A stretch of 64,000 nucleotides of DNA from the NCBI RefSeq assembly GCF_027531815.1, contig NZ_JAPZSK010000010.1, positions 62,001-126,000 of the forward strand, in the 5' to 3' direction. The DNA is from Gemmatimonas sp. Its GTDB lineage: Bacteria > Gemmatimonadota > Gemmatimonadetes > Gemmatimonadales > Gemmatimonadaceae. The translations under genes and the position numbers were made by a program. The notes beneath the pieces were generated by a model that worked only from the letters and a program-made list of their open reading frames with translations, searched no databases and was not told the origin of the DNA. Numbering within the stretch: position 1 is the stretch's first letter; each line of letters opens with the position of its first letter. Below, piece after piece: positions 12,918-22,133 of this stretch.

Positions 12918-12933
12918 CGTGAAAGAATTCACA
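12918..12933. promoter_or_regulatory. CRP/FNR-family-like palindrome upstream of nuoA
   Basis: The sequence reads CGTGA-AAGAAT-TCACA. This differs from the CRP consensus TGTGA-N6-TCACA at one position. It lies 47 bases upstream of the nuoA start and downstream of the best promoter candidate, so it could act as an operator there. It could also serve dcd on the other strand. A regulator and its effect are inferred, not shown. Confidence 0.4.
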
Positions 12934-12947
12934 AACCATGTGCGAGA

Positions 12948-12976
12948 ACAGTACCAAGGGGACCAGAATCCCTCAA
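12948..12976 (-). promoter_or_regulatory. Candidate promoter for the nuo operon
   Basis: On the minus strand a TTGAGG (12976-12971) is followed after 17 bases by TACTGT (12953-12948). This fits vegetative sigma-factor spacing, but the -10 box matches the consensus at only three of six bases. It would leave a leader of about 70 bases before nuoA. It is the best match I found in the divergent gap, not a demonstrated promoter. Confidence 0.3.
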
Positions 12977-13133
12977 CAGCGTGCGTAATGCTTTTTGCTG
13001 CAAGTAACCGGCGAAGGCCGTTTGGCAGGGTCAGCCGGGTGCGAGTACCTTCCGCATATTCTCGACGCGTCGCGCGCGAGGGCATATGGACCACCTGGTC
13101 CTAATGCGAGTCCACCTTCCGCTTGCTCATCAC

Positions 13134-13688
13134 ATGGGGCTCTGCTCAGACCGCTGGATCACGCGCATGGCGCGCGAGCACGGCATGATCGAACCGTTTG
13201 AAGACCGCCAGGTTCGCCAGGGGGTCGTGTCGTACGGCGTCAGCTCGTATGGCTACGACATGCGTGTGGCGTCGGAATACCGGATCTTCACGAATGTGCT
13301 CAGCTCGATCGTCGATCCCAAGCAGTTCGACCCGAAGAGCTTCGTCGAGTTCGAAGGCGATGTCTGCATCGTGCCACCCAACTCCTTCGCGCTGGCGCGA
13401 AGCGTGGAGTACTTCCGCATTCCGCGCAACGTGCTCACGCTCACCGTGGGCAAGAGCACCTATGCGCGGTGCGGCATCATCACCAACGTCACGCCCTTCG
13501 AACCCGAGTGGGAAGGCTACGTGACGCTCGAGATCTCCAACACCACGCCGCTGCCCGCGAAGATCTACTCGAACGAGGGAATCGCACAGGTGGTGTTCTT
13601 CACCGGGGACGAAGAGCCGGAGGTCAGCTATGGCGACAAGCGGGGGAAGTACCAGGGCCAGCACGGCGTGACCCTGCCCCGCATTTAG
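13134..13688 (+). CDS. dcd: dCTP deaminase
   Basis: This 184-residue protein converts dCTP to dUTP for thymidylate synthesis. The start is set at 13134 because the protein then begins [18 protein letters not shown], which aligns with the usual beginning of this dCTP deaminase branch. An in-frame ATG at 13086 has a close GAGGG and would add 16 residues with no family match. Conserved stretches are [14 protein letters not shown] near the N-terminus, [11 protein letters not shown] in the core, and the [17 protein letters not shown] segment with the catalytic Glu. It is one of only three plus-strand genes here and is transcribed divergently from nuoA. Confidence 0.93.
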   Translation: MGLCSDRWITRMAREHGMIEPFEDRQVRQGVVSYGVSSYGYDMRVASEYRIFTNVLSSIVDPKQFDPKSFVEFEGDVCIVPPNSFALARSVEYFRIPRNVLTLTVGKSTYARCGIITNVTPFEPEWEGYVTLEISNTTPLPAKIYSNEGIAQVVFFTGDEEPEVSYGDKRGKYQGQHGVTLPRI

Positions 13689-13700
13689 GCTCCGCCGCCC

Positions 13701-14339
13701 TCAGCCGCCGGCGTAGACGTAGCGCAGACCGCGGTCTTGCGCCTGCTGCAGCGTCACGATCATCGCCGGCACCACTTCCACGCCGGGGAGCAGGCTCTTC
13801 CGCGCCTCTTCGGCGAACATGGTCGTGCGTTCCCGATCGGTGCGCTGCTCGGGGGGGAGAAACCGCCCCCCCGACGCGCGAATGGAGTTGCCGCACGCCA
13901 GCAGGAGGACGTTGCGGCGGGCAAGAATGGCGACGGATTCGGTCATCGGGTTCCGGGTCCCGGGCATACCCATGACCTCGCCGACGCTCGGATACTTGGC
14001 CCACATCGCATCGTTGAAGAACCAGCCAATGGAGCGACCGTTGAGCCCGACCATGACGGTGCAATCCTGCTCGCGGATCCCGTACACGGTCTTCTGCGTG
14101 TCGAGAAATGTCTGTGCCCAGCGCAGCGCGAGCCCATCGGTGGGCATGTGCGAGTGAAATACGACCCGCTGGGTGCCCGCCACCCGCTTCATCCACGGAT
14201 CTTCCACGGTGGCCGCGCTCGCCTCGTCAGCGGCGGGTGCCGGCGCGGCGTTGAGCGCCTGGCTGGGGAGCACACCAATCGTCGCTCCGAAAGCGGCCAG
14301 ACGGCCGAGGAAATCACGGCGGGGAGTGTTGGCCATCAT
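13701..14339 (-). CDS. Tat-exported DsrE/DsrF-like sulfur-carrier-type protein
   Basis: This 212-residue protein starts with a twin-arginine signal (R-R-D-F-L-G at residues 7-12, then a hydrophobic stretch ending near residue 33), so it should be exported folded. The mature part resembles the DsrE/DsrF-like family. It has an ILARRNVLLLACGNSIRASG segment with Cys149 at the family's active-cysteine place, and a C-terminal SLLPGVEVVPAMIVTLQQAQ followed by an aromatic RYVYAGG. DsrE relatives bind or relay sulfane sulfur. The start at 14339 overlaps the stop of the upstream cytochrome gene, so the two form an operon. The ligand and true role are unknown. Confidence 0.75.
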   Translation of the reverse strand: MMANTPRRDFLGRLAAFGATIGVLPSQALNAAPAPAADEASAATVEDPWMKRVAGTQRVVFHSHMPTDGLALRWAQTFLDTQKTVYGIREQDCTVMVGLNGRSIGWFFNDAMWAKYPSVGEVMGMPGTRNPMTESVAILARRNVLLLACGNSIRASGGRFLPPEQRTDRERTTMFAEEARKSLLPGVEVVPAMIVTLQQAQDRGLRYVYAGG

Positions 14340-15151
14340 CGGGGGAGCGAGTCTGGGGAAACGCGCCGCGTGAGCAACGGGCGCGGAGGAGGCAGGGGCT
14401 TGCCGGCGCGACGGGCGGCAGTGGTGGCATAGGCGACATCGGCGGGAGGATCGCCACGCGGCCAGTCGCGCTCTTTGCCGGGGTGATCCTGACGGGCCTT
14501 GCTGAGCACGAAGGCCGCAATGTCCGCCGCTCGCTGCGCACTCAACGTGTCGACGCCGTCGAACGGCATGTTGTGCTTGAGAAAGGTGGCCAGCGTGAAC
14601 TGGCGCGCCATACCGGCGCCAATGGAGTAGCTGCCGCGCCCCCATACGGCCGGTGCATTGAGAGCGGGCATCCCCTGCCCTTCGCCCCCGTGGCACCGGG
14701 CGCAGCTGGCGGCGTACCCTTGCCGGCCACGTGTCACGCTGCCGGCAAGCTTCACGGTGTCCACCCGGTCGTGGCGAGGCCGCCCGTTGAGCGTGGCGAT
14801 GTACGCCACCATGTCGCGCATCTCGCGGGAGTCCTCGTGCAGCATCTTTCCGGCGAGGCTGCGCGCAATGCACTCGTTGATGCGCCGCTCGATCGTTTCC
14901 TCATATCCGGGACGGCTGCGATAGCGCGGGTAGCGCGACAGCGTCGCCGTCCACGGCATCGCCCGCCCGCGCGTGCCGTTCTCCAGATGGCAGCTCACGC
15001 AGCGCAGCCCATTTCCGCTGTAGGCCGGGAGCGAGTCGCGAAACGCCGAGAGCAGCGCCAGTCCACGCACCGGATCGCCGGAGCGTGGCTGCGCGCCAAG
15101 CGCCACCGGGCAAATCACGGCCAACCATACCCACCGGAGGAATCGTCGCAT
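14336..15151 (-). CDS. Dihaem cytochrome c, thiosulfate dehydrogenase (TsdA)-like
   Basis: This 271-residue protein has an N-terminal signal peptide (residues 1-20, ending A-L-G-A) and two haem-binding motifs, CVSCH at 51-55 and CARCH at 150-154. The first domain reads NGLRCVSCHLENG, then YPRYRSR, then INECIARSLAGKM with Cys94. This is the pattern of TsdA-type thiosulfate dehydrogenase/tetrathionate reductase, in which a Cys ligates haem 1. A Met (195) in NMPF is a plausible ligand for haem 2. TsdA links two thiosulfates to tetrathionate. The gene is followed by a DsrE-like sulfur protein, which supports a sulfur role. The enzyme activity itself is inferred. Confidence 0.72.
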   Translation of the reverse strand: MRRFLRWVWLAVICPVALGAQPRSGDPVRGLALLSAFRDSLPAYSGNGLRCVSCHLENGTRGRAMPWTATLSRYPRYRSRPGYEETIERRINECIARSLAGKMLHEDSREMRDMVAYIATLNGRPRHDRVDTVKLAGSVTRGRQGYAASCARCHGGEGQGMPALNAPAVWGRGSYSIGAGMARQFTLATFLKHNMPFDGVDTLSAQRAADIAAFVLSKARQDHPGKERDWPRGDPPADVAYATTAARRAGKPLPPPRPLLTRRVSPDSLPR

Positions 15152-15198
15152 GTCGCCAATATGCGGTACAACGCGCCACGCCGCAGGGGCCCCGGACG

Positions 15199-15236
15199 CA
15201 CGACGGGCGGAACTCGAAGGAGTCCCGCCCGTCGTG
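15199..15236 (-). terminator. Hairpin after sdhB
   Basis: An inverted repeat of about 16 bases (CACGACGGGCGG... / ...CCGCCCGTCGTG) has one mismatch and a 6-base loop. It begins 26 bases after the sdhB stop. No clear U-tract follows. It separates sdhCAB from the cytochrome/DsrE pair and probably ends or attenuates the sdh transcript. Confidence 0.6.
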
Positions 15237-15261
15237 ATGGCAGAGGCCGGCGCCTGATCCG

Positions 15262-16035
15262 TCAGCCCGACCCGACCGTCGCCCGCGGTTCCTGACGCTT
15301 GGCGGTGGCCAGCAGGTAGTCGCGGTTCATGCGCTTGATCACGTCGATGCTGATCTCCTTGGGACACGCCTCCTGACACTCGCCGGCCAGGGTGCAATGA
15401 CCGAAGCCCTCGAGATCCATCTGCTCCACCATGGCCAGCGCGCGCTTGTCACGCTCCGGCTGTCCCTGCGGCAAGAGCCCGAGGTGCGTGATCTTCGCGC
15501 CGGTGAACAGCGAGGCCGACGCATTGGGACAGGCGGCGACGCAGGCGCCGCAGCCGATGCACGCGGCCGCATCCATCGACTCTTCCAGCACGTCCTTGCC
15601 AATGAGAATCTCATTGGCATCCCGGGCGCCGCCGGTGTTCACCGACACGTAGCCGCCCGCCTGGATGATGCGATCGAACGCCCCTCGGTTCACCACGAGA
15701 TCCTTCACGATGGGAAACGGCGACGCACGCCACGGCTCGACGGTGATAATGTCCCCGTCCTTGAACGCCCGCATGTGCAACTGGCAGGTGGCCGTGCCCT
15801 TCCAGGGACCATGCGCCTGCCCGTTGATCATCATGGCGCACGAGCCGCAGATCCCCTCGCGGCAGTCGTGCGCGAAGGCCACGGGTTCCTTTCCTTCGAG
15901 GGTGAGCTTCTCGTTGAGCATGTCGAACATCTCGAGGAACGACATGTCGGCACTCACGCCGTCGAGATCGTACGTCTCCAGCTTGCCCGGAGCCTGCGAC
16001 GCCGGCTGGCGCCACACGTTGAGCGTGATCTTCAT
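15262..16035 (-). CDS. sdhB: Succinate dehydrogenase iron-sulfur subunit
   Basis: This 257-residue subunit transfers electrons from SdhA to quinone through three Fe-S centres. The 2Fe-2S motif is Cys58/63/66/84 in the [17 protein letters not shown] region. [15 protein letters not shown] segment and a [14 protein letters not shown] segment provide the other two clusters. The start at 16035 shares one base with the sdhA stop (TAATG). It is the last gene of sdhCAB and is followed by a terminator-like hairpin at 15199-15236. Length and motif order are normal. Confidence 0.97.
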   Translation of the reverse strand: MKITLNVWRQPASQAPGKLETYDLDGVSADMSFLEMFDMLNEKLTLEGKEPVAFAHDCREGICGSCAMMINGQAHGPWKGTATCQLHMRAFKDGDIITVEPWRASPFPIVKDLVVNRGAFDRIIQAGGYVSVNTGGARDANEILIGKDVLEESMDAAACIGCGACVAACPNASASLFTGAKITHLGLLPQGQPERDKRALAMVEQMDLEGFGHCTLAGECQEACPKEISIDVIKRMNRDYLLATAKRQEPRATVGSG

Positions 16036-17948
16036 TACTTGTAGCTCCGCGTGGAAAGCTTCACGTTCTCGTACTCCAGCGGTTCCTTGTTGAGGATCGG
16101 GTCCTTCCCCTCGCCGGCGTACTCCCAGGCGGCAACGTAGGCGTACTCATCGTCGTTGCGCTTGGCCTCGCCCTCTTCCTGGTACTCCGTGCGGAAGTGC
16201 CCGCCGCACGACTCTTCGCGGTTCAGCGCATCGCGGCACATGAGCTCGCCCAGCTCGATGAAATCTGCCACGCGCCCCGCCTTCTCCAGCGACTGATTGA
16301 GTGAGTCGCCGCTGCCCGGCACGTTCACGTTCTGCCAGTACTCCTGCTTGAGCGTCTGGATGAGCCCGATGGCCTTCGTGAGCCCCTCACGGTCGCGCGC
16401 CATGCCGCAGTAGTCCCACATGATCTTGCCGAGCTCCTTGTGGAAGGAGTCGACGGTGCGCTTGCCCTTGATGCTCAGGAACGTGCCCTGGCGGTCGCGT
16501 ACCGCCTGCTCCGCCGCGCGGAACTCGGCGTGCGACGTGTCCACCCTCTCCAGCTTGGTGCTCGCCAGATAGTCGCCAATCGTGTACGGCAACACGAAGT
16601 AGCCGTCGGCCAGCCCCTGCATGAGCGCCGAGGCGCCGAGGCGATTGGCGCCATGGTCGGAGAAGTTCGCCTCGCCGGCCACGTGCAGCCCGGGAATCGT
16701 ACTCATGAGGTTGTAGTCCACCCAGAGGCCGCCCATGGTGTAGTGCACGGCCGGGTAGATGCGCATGGGCTGTTCGTACGGATTCTCATCCGTGATGCGC
16801 TGGTACATGTCGAACAGGTTGCCGTAGCGCTCGGCGATGGTGGGCTTGCCCAGCCGCTTGATGCTGTCGGCAAAGTCGAGGTACACCCCGAGGCCGCCCG
16901 GACCCACGCCGCGCCCGTCGTCGCACGCCTCCTTGGCGGCTCGCGAGGCAATGTCTCGCGGGGCGAGGTTGCCGAAGCTCGGGTACTTGCGCTCCAGGAA
17001 GTAGTCGCGCTCCGCATCGGGAATCTGCGACGGCGCCCGCTGGTCGCCGCGCTTGAGCGGCACCCAGATGCGCCCGTCGTTGCGGAGCGACTCCGACATG
17101 AGCGTGAGCTTCGACTGATGATCCCCGCTCACCGGAATGCAGGTGGGGTGGATCTGCGTGTAGCACGGGTTGGCGAACGCCGCGCCCTTCTTGTGGGCGC
17201 GCCAGGTGGCGGTGACATTCGAGTACATGGCGTTCGTGCTCAGATAGAACACGTTGCCGTAGCCGCCCGTGGCGAGCACCACCGCGTCGGCCGCATGCGA
17301 CGTGATCTTGCCGGTGAGCAGGTTGCGCGTCACGATGCCGCGCGCATACCCGTTCACCACCACGAGCTCGAGCATCTCCTCGAAGGTGTGCATTTGCACC
17401 TTCTTGAGCGCGGTCTGCCGCTCCAGCGCCTGGTACGCGCCAAGCAGCAGTTGCTGCCCGGTCTGGCCGCGGGCGTAGAAGGTGCGCGACACCTGTGCAC
17501 CGCCGAACGACCGGTTGGCCAGCAGGCCGCCATACTCACGCGCGAAGGGCACGCCCTGCGCCACACACTGATCGATAATGTTGACCGACACCTGCGCCAG
17601 GCGATAGACGTTCGCCTCGCGGGCGCGGAAGTCACCGCCCTTGATCGTGTCGTAGAAGAGGCGCTTGACCGAGTCACCGTCGTTCTGGTAATTCTTGGCG
17701 GCGTTGATGCCCCCCTGCGCCGCGATGGAATGCGCACGCCGCGGCGAGTCGTGGAACACGAAGCAGGAGACGTTGTAGCCCAGCTCCGCCATGGTGGCGG
17801 CCGCCGAGGCGCCGGCGAGACCGGCCCCCACCACGATCACGTGGTGCTTCCGCTTGTTGGCGGGGTTCACCAGCTTCATTTCGAAGCGGTGCTTGTCCCA
17901 CTTCTGCTCGAGGGGACCGCTTGGTGTCTTGGAATTCAGGTCGAGCAT
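16035..17948 (-). CDS. sdhA: Succinate dehydrogenase flavoprotein subunit
   Basis: This 637-residue FAD subunit oxidises succinate to fumarate in the TCA cycle. It has the dinucleotide-binding [12 protein letters not shown] at about 40-51 and the [15 protein letters not shown] segment, where His73 is expected to hold FAD covalently. A late [22 protein letters not shown] segment follows. The ATG at 17948 is used because it gives the normal family start and follows the sdhC stop directly. Sequence upstream of it is an sdhC shadow. The protein resembles the larger SdhA of quinone reductases with a single fused cytochrome b subunit, which agrees with the sdhC next door. Confidence 0.97.
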   Translation of the reverse strand: MLDLNSKTPSGPLEQKWDKHRFEMKLVNPANKRKHHVIVVGAGLAGASAAATMAELGYNVSCFVFHDSPRRAHSIAAQGGINAAKNYQNDGDSVKRLFYDTIKGGDFRAREANVYRLAQVSVNIIDQCVAQGVPFAREYGGLLANRSFGGAQVSRTFYARGQTGQQLLLGAYQALERQTALKKVQMHTFEEMLELVVVNGYARGIVTRNLLTGKITSHAADAVVLATGGYGNVFYLSTNAMYSNVTATWRAHKKGAAFANPCYTQIHPTCIPVSGDHQSKLTLMSESLRNDGRIWVPLKRGDQRAPSQIPDAERDYFLERKYPSFGNLAPRDIASRAAKEACDDGRGVGPGGLGVYLDFADSIKRLGKPTIAERYGNLFDMYQRITDENPYEQPMRIYPAVHYTMGGLWVDYNLMSTIPGLHVAGEANFSDHGANRLGASALMQGLADGYFVLPYTIGDYLASTKLERVDTSHAEFRAAEQAVRDRQGTFLSIKGKRTVDSFHKELGKIMWDYCGMARDREGLTKAIGLIQTLKQEYWQNVNVPGSGDSLNQSLEKAGRVADFIELGELMCRDALNREESCGGHFRTEYQEEGEAKRNDDEYAYVAAWEYAGEGKDPILNKEPLEYENVKLSTRSYK

Positions 17949-17949
17949 G

Positions 17950-18666
17950 TCAGTGCGTCTCCGCCGCGGCCGTGGTGGATTCCGCGGCGCGTTCCTGCAG
18001 CGCCGGCGCTTCGGGGAACAGCCCCGCCATCGAGGCCACCGGAATGGCGATGAAGCCGCCCGCCACGATGATCGCAATCACCAGCGACAGGGTGCGCTTG
18101 AGCGGTTGCGCCGATGGGCGTGCCACCCCGAGGGTGCGCACCACGGCCCAGCCACCGTGATAGAGGTGTAGACCGAGGGCGCCCATCGCGAGGATGTAGA
18201 ACGCCGCGACCGCGGGATTCGACAGCCCGATCCGCACGTTGTTGTACGGGTCGAGATGGGTGAACTGCGGATGCACCGACCCGATCGTCATGTGCAGGAT
18301 GTGAAAGACAATGAACACCAGCAGCAGCACGCCCCCCCAGCGAATCGTCTTCGCCGCCAGGGTGGTTACCTGCGGGCGCCGCACGGCATACGCGTCGGGA
18401 CGCGCGGCCCGGGACATCATCGTGAGCTGATAGGCGGCCACGGCATGCAACACCACGGCGGCCAGGAGTCCGAGCCGAATGGCCCACAACAGGGGCATGC
18501 TCGTCCGAAGCAGGAGCGCGTAGTCGTGCATGGCGCCCTGCCCCTTGAACATCAGGAAGTTGCCGGACATGTGGCCGATGACGAACAGGATCCCGATGAT
18601 CCCCGTCACCGCCATGACGATCTTCTTGCCGATCGTGCTCTGCCAGAATCGCGAGAGAGCGTACAT
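17950..18666 (-). CDS. sdhC: Succinate dehydrogenase cytochrome b558-type membrane subunit
   Basis: This 238-residue membrane protein has about five helices and combines the roles of SdhC and SdhD. It starts with the [22 protein letters not shown] helix typical of the b558 family. His residues that could ligate haem b lie in [22 protein letters not shown] and LHLYHGGW. No separate sdhD is present, as expected for this type. The start is only 17 bases below a terminator-like hairpin that follows mdh. The last 30 residues are Ala/Glu-rich. Confidence 0.93.
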   Translation of the reverse strand: MYALSRFWQSTIGKKIVMAVTGIIGILFVIGHMSGNFLMFKGQGAMHDYALLLRTSMPLLWAIRLGLLAAVVLHAVAAYQLTMMSRAARPDAYAVRRPQVTTLAAKTIRWGGVLLLVFIVFHILHMTIGSVHPQFTHLDPYNNVRIGLSNPAVAAFYILAMGALGLHLYHGGWAVVRTLGVARPSAQPLKRTLSLVIAIIVAGGFIAIPVASMAGLFPEAPALQERAAESTTAAAETH

Positions 18667-18683
18667 AAGCGGGGTGGAAGAAG

Positions 18684-18713
18684 AAACCGGCGCACCGCAG
18701 GGTGCACCGGTTT
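18684..18713 (-). terminator. Intrinsic terminator or attenuator between mdh and sdhC
   Basis: A 13-base inverted repeat (AAACCGGTGCACC / GGTGCGCCGGTTT on the minus strand) has one mismatch and a 3-base loop. It is followed by a T-rich TTTCTTCTT. It lies 7 bases after the mdh stop and ends 17 bases before the sdhC start. Any transcript reaching sdhC from mdh must pass through it. Confidence 0.75.
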
Positions 18714-18720
18714 CGCCGGA

Positions 18721-19743
<1,023 letters not shown>

Positions 19744-19842
19744 TTACTGCGTGCGCGGCGTTCAGGGAGTGTCGTTTTCGCAACATAGAGCGGTGCACAC
19801 GGCCGAGCAATGCGGACGAAACGGTCCAATCCGCCTCGGGAA

Positions 19843-20814
19843 TCAACCGCCGACCTGGCTCAACGCACGCAGGCCACCCACCTGCATTTGCAGCAGGGCG
19901 TGCTCCTTGGGCTTCTCCGCGAGCGCCTTTTCAAAGAGAGGACGCAGCGGTTCGCCGCGCCGCAACGCGTCGCGCAGCGGCACCTCATGGTCGCCGAACA
20001 GACAGGTACGGAGCCGGCCGTCGGCGGTCAGGCGCACACGGTTGCAGGTGGAGCAATACGTGTGGGTCATGGGGGTGATTACCCCCACGGTGCCCGGCGC
20101 CCCGTCAAAACGATGGTAGACGGCCGGCCCATTCCCGCGCGGCGGACCGGCATCCTCGTGCAATGCCCCCAGGGACCGAATGCGCGCCAGGATCTCGGCG
20201 CTCGGCACCACGTGATCCCAGGTCAGCTCCCGGAGCTCACCCACGGGCATCAGCTCGATGAAGCGTACATGCCACGGGTGCTGCCGTGTAAGCGCGGCGA
20301 ACTCCACGACCTCATCGTCGTTGATGCCGCGCATGACCACCATGTTGATCTTGATGGGCGCGAGCCCGGCCTCCTGCGCCGCGAGGGCCGCCGTGACCAG
20401 GTCGAAGCCCAGGTCGCGGCGCGCAATCTCGACCACCCGCTCCGGGCGCAGCGAGTCAGCGCTGATGTTCACACGGTCGAGCCCCGCACGGGCCAGATCC
20501 CGGGCCATGACCGGCAACTTCACGCCGTTGGTGGAGAGGGCGATGTCCTCGACCCCAGCAATGGCCTTGAGCTGCGCCACCAGTGTGACGAGATCCGGGC
20601 GGATGGTGGGTTCCCCGCCCGTAATGCGCAGTCGGCGCAAACCGAGCGGCGCCAGCTGCCGCACGACCTCCACGATCTCTTCGTAGCGCAGTATCTCCTG
20701 CTTGGGAAGCCACGGCAGCCCCTCGACCGGCATGCAGTACTGGCAGCGGAAGTTGCAGCGGTCGGTGACCGAAATACGCAGATACTCGATGCTGCGCCCG
20801 AACTGATCGCGCAT
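19843..20814 (-). CDS. moaA: GTP 3',8-cyclase (molybdenum cofactor biosynthesis)
   Basis: This 323-residue radical-SAM enzyme makes the first molybdopterin intermediate from GTP. The radical-SAM motif CNFRCQYC is near residue 21, and RITGGEPTIRPD follows. The second 4Fe-4S site is CSTCNRVRLTADGRLRTC near the C-terminus, and the protein ends in the double glycine needed for activity. The ATG at 20814 shares its A with the moaE stop (TGATG). A longer frame upstream would add 17 residues inside moaE. The gene is last in a moaD-moaE-moaA run on the minus strand. Confidence 0.96.
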   Translation of the reverse strand: MRDQFGRSIEYLRISVTDRCNFRCQYCMPVEGLPWLPKQEILRYEEIVEVVRQLAPLGLRRLRITGGEPTIRPDLVTLVAQLKAIAGVEDIALSTNGVKLPVMARDLARAGLDRVNISADSLRPERVVEIARRDLGFDLVTAALAAQEAGLAPIKINMVVMRGINDDEVVEFAALTRQHPWHVRFIELMPVGELRELTWDHVVPSAEILARIRSLGALHEDAGPPRGNGPAVYHRFDGAPGTVGVITPMTHTYCSTCNRVRLTADGRLRTCLFGDHEVPLRDALRRGEPLRPLFEKALAEKPKEHALLQMQVGGLRALSQVGG

Positions 20815-21287
20815 CAGCTCCCTCCGGATGCCAGGGGGCCGGTGGCACGAGTCGGGTCGACCCATGCGCGTTCCCCATCGACATAATGCTCGCGCTTCCA
20901 GATGGGCACGCGCTGCTTGAGCGACTCGATGATCGCCCGCGCGCCATCGAGCGCCGGGCCGCGGTGCGCGTGCGCGGCGACGATCGCCACGCTCACTTCG
21001 CCCACGCTCAGGGGGCCGATACGATGCTCGATGGTGACCCGGAGCCCAGGCGTCGCCTCGCAGACCTCGCGCGCCACAGCCGCGAGCTCGCTGGCCGCCA
21101 TGGACTCGTAGGCTTCGTAGTCCATGCCGGTGACCGGGCGCCCGTCGTTGAGGTCGCGCACGGTACCGAGAAACACCGAGAGCGCACCGACCCCCGCCGC
21201 CTGCGCTTTCGCGACGAGGTGCCCCACGTCGATGGGGGCCGTGACGATTGCCGCGTGCAGCACGCCCGTGTCCATGCGCGAAGGCAT
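20814..21287 (-). CDS. moaE: Molybdopterin synthase catalytic subunit
   Basis: This roughly 157-residue protein is the large subunit of molybdopterin synthase and takes sulfur from MoaD. The family stretches VFLGTVRDLNDGR, DYEAYESMA and the C-terminal PIWKREHYVDGERAWV with its catalytic Lys are present. The start is uncertain: ATG at 21287 is used here, but ATG at 21275 and a TTG at 21305 overlapping moaD are also in frame. It lies between moaD and moaA. Confidence 0.94.
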   Translation of the reverse strand: MPSRMDTGVLHAAIVTAPIDVGHLVAKAQAAGVGALSVFLGTVRDLNDGRPVTGMDYEAYESMAASELAAVAREVCEATPGLRVTIEHRIGPLSVGEVSVAIVAAHAHRGPALDGARAIIESLKQRVPIWKREHYVDGERAWVDPTRATGPLASGGS

Positions 21288-21291
21288 CCGC

Positions 21292-21534
21292 TCACCCGCC
21301 GGCAACGGGGGGAATCAGCGCGACCTCGTCGGCTGCCCCGACAATCCGATCGGGGGCGGCGAACGCCTGGTTCACCGCCACCAGCGGTGATGCCGGCAGT
21401 CGGTCTCCCCCCGGCATGGTCCGCAGGGCGGCCACGAGTTCGGCGACAGCGCACGGTGCCTCTACGGGCACGAGCAGCTTCCGGGCGCCGAACGCGTCGG
21501 CATACGATGCGAAGAGCAGGACGGGGACGGTCAT
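21292..21534 (-). CDS. moaD: Molybdopterin synthase sulfur carrier subunit
   Basis: This 80-residue ubiquitin-fold protein ends in VAGG, the C-terminal Gly-Gly that is thiocarboxylated. The beginning (M-T-V-P-V-L-L-F-A-S-Y-A-D-A-F-G) matches MoaD. The start at 21534 gives a normal length, and the sequence upstream in frame has no family match. It is the first gene of the moaD-moaE-moaA group. Confidence 0.93.
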   Translation of the reverse strand: MTVPVLLFASYADAFGARKLLVPVEAPCAVAELVAALRTMPGGDRLPASPLVAVNQAFAAPDRIVGAADEVALIPPVAGG

Positions 21535-21605
21535 GTCAATCGCAAGATAGTACGTGGAGGGGCGCTTCGTTCCACGCCACGCCCGCCGAGGCGCACCCCC
21601 GATGC

Positions 21606-21635
21606 AAAAGGGCCCCCGATCAAGGATCGGGGACC
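21606..21635 (-). terminator. Intrinsic terminator after the HU gene
   Basis: On the minus strand an 11-base stem (GGTCCCCGATC / GATCGGGGGCC, one mismatch, 3-base loop) is followed directly by CTTTTG. It begins about 30 bases after the HU-gene stop, so it separates this gene from moaD. Confidence 0.75.
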
Positions 21636-21665
21636 CGGAACCGCTGGGGCCGCGACACGCACGGC

Positions 21666-22010
21666 TCAGCTGTCGTGCATGTCGTCGTCGCCGTCGTCGT
21701 CGAGCAGATGGGCCTCGATACCGGCGACCATGGCGCGCAGCTCCTTGCTGGGCTTGAACACCGGCACGGGGCGCGCCGACACTTCGACGGGAGACCCCGT
21801 ACGCGGGTTGCGCGCCATGCGGGTCTTGCGCTGGCGGATCTTGAAGGTCCCGAAGCCGCGAACCTCGATGTTCTTCTGCTCCTGAAGCGCTTCCTTGATG
21901 GCATCGAGGAACGCATCCACGACGCGCGCACAGTCCTTCTTGGAGATGGTCGGACCGGCGGTTCGGGCGATACGAGCCGTGACGTTCTCGACCAGATCGG
22001 CTTTGGTCAT
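21666..22010 (-). CDS. hup: HU/IHF-family DNA-binding protein with acidic tail
   Basis: This 114-residue DNA-bending nucleoid protein starts at the ATG at 22010 (M-T-K-A-D-L-V-E-N-V), the usual HU beginning. It carries the EVRGFGTFKIRQRKTRMARNP arm with GFG and the RNPRTG loop that inserts into DNA. The family is about 90 residues, and the extra residues form a C-terminal tail ending in a run of acidic residues (D-D-D-G-D-D-D-M-H-D). The gene appears monocistronic, with its own promoter candidate, a leader hairpin upstream and a terminator downstream. Confidence 0.94.
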   Translation of the reverse strand: MTKADLVENVTARIARTAGPTISKKDCARVVDAFLDAIKEALQEQKNIEVRGFGTFKIRQRKTRMARNPRTGSPVEVSARPVPVFKPSKELRAMVAGIEAHLLDDDGDDDMHDS

Positions 22011-22045
22011 GTTGCGGGCGGAGAGATTCAGGGCAGAAACACCAC

Positions 22046-22071
22046 GGGCACCAAGCAACGGCTCGGTGCCC
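22046..22071 (-). other. Leader hairpin of the HU gene
   Basis: A perfect 7-base inverted repeat (GGGCACC / GGTGCCC) with a 12-base loop lies 36 bases upstream of the HU start and inside the leader predicted from the candidate promoter. It could influence translation or mRNA stability. No function is shown. Confidence 0.4.
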
Positions 22072-22090
22072 GCGAAGCATTGCGACAGCG

Positions 22091-22119
22091 AACGTATGGC
22101 CTTAGTGCTTATCAGTCAA
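22091..22119 (-). promoter_or_regulatory. Candidate promoter of the HU gene
   Basis: On the minus strand TTGACT (22119-22114) is separated by exactly 17 bases from TACGTT (22096-22091). The -35 box matches the vegetative consensus at five of six bases and the -10 at three of six. The expected leader is about 75 bases. Confidence 0.5.
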
Positions 22120-22133
22120 GCGTTTGGGCCATC

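Noticed and set aside
19801-19842. Terminator after moaA
   Set aside because: Only a 4-base core stem (GGAC/GTCC) with a few outer pairs is present and no convincing U-tract.
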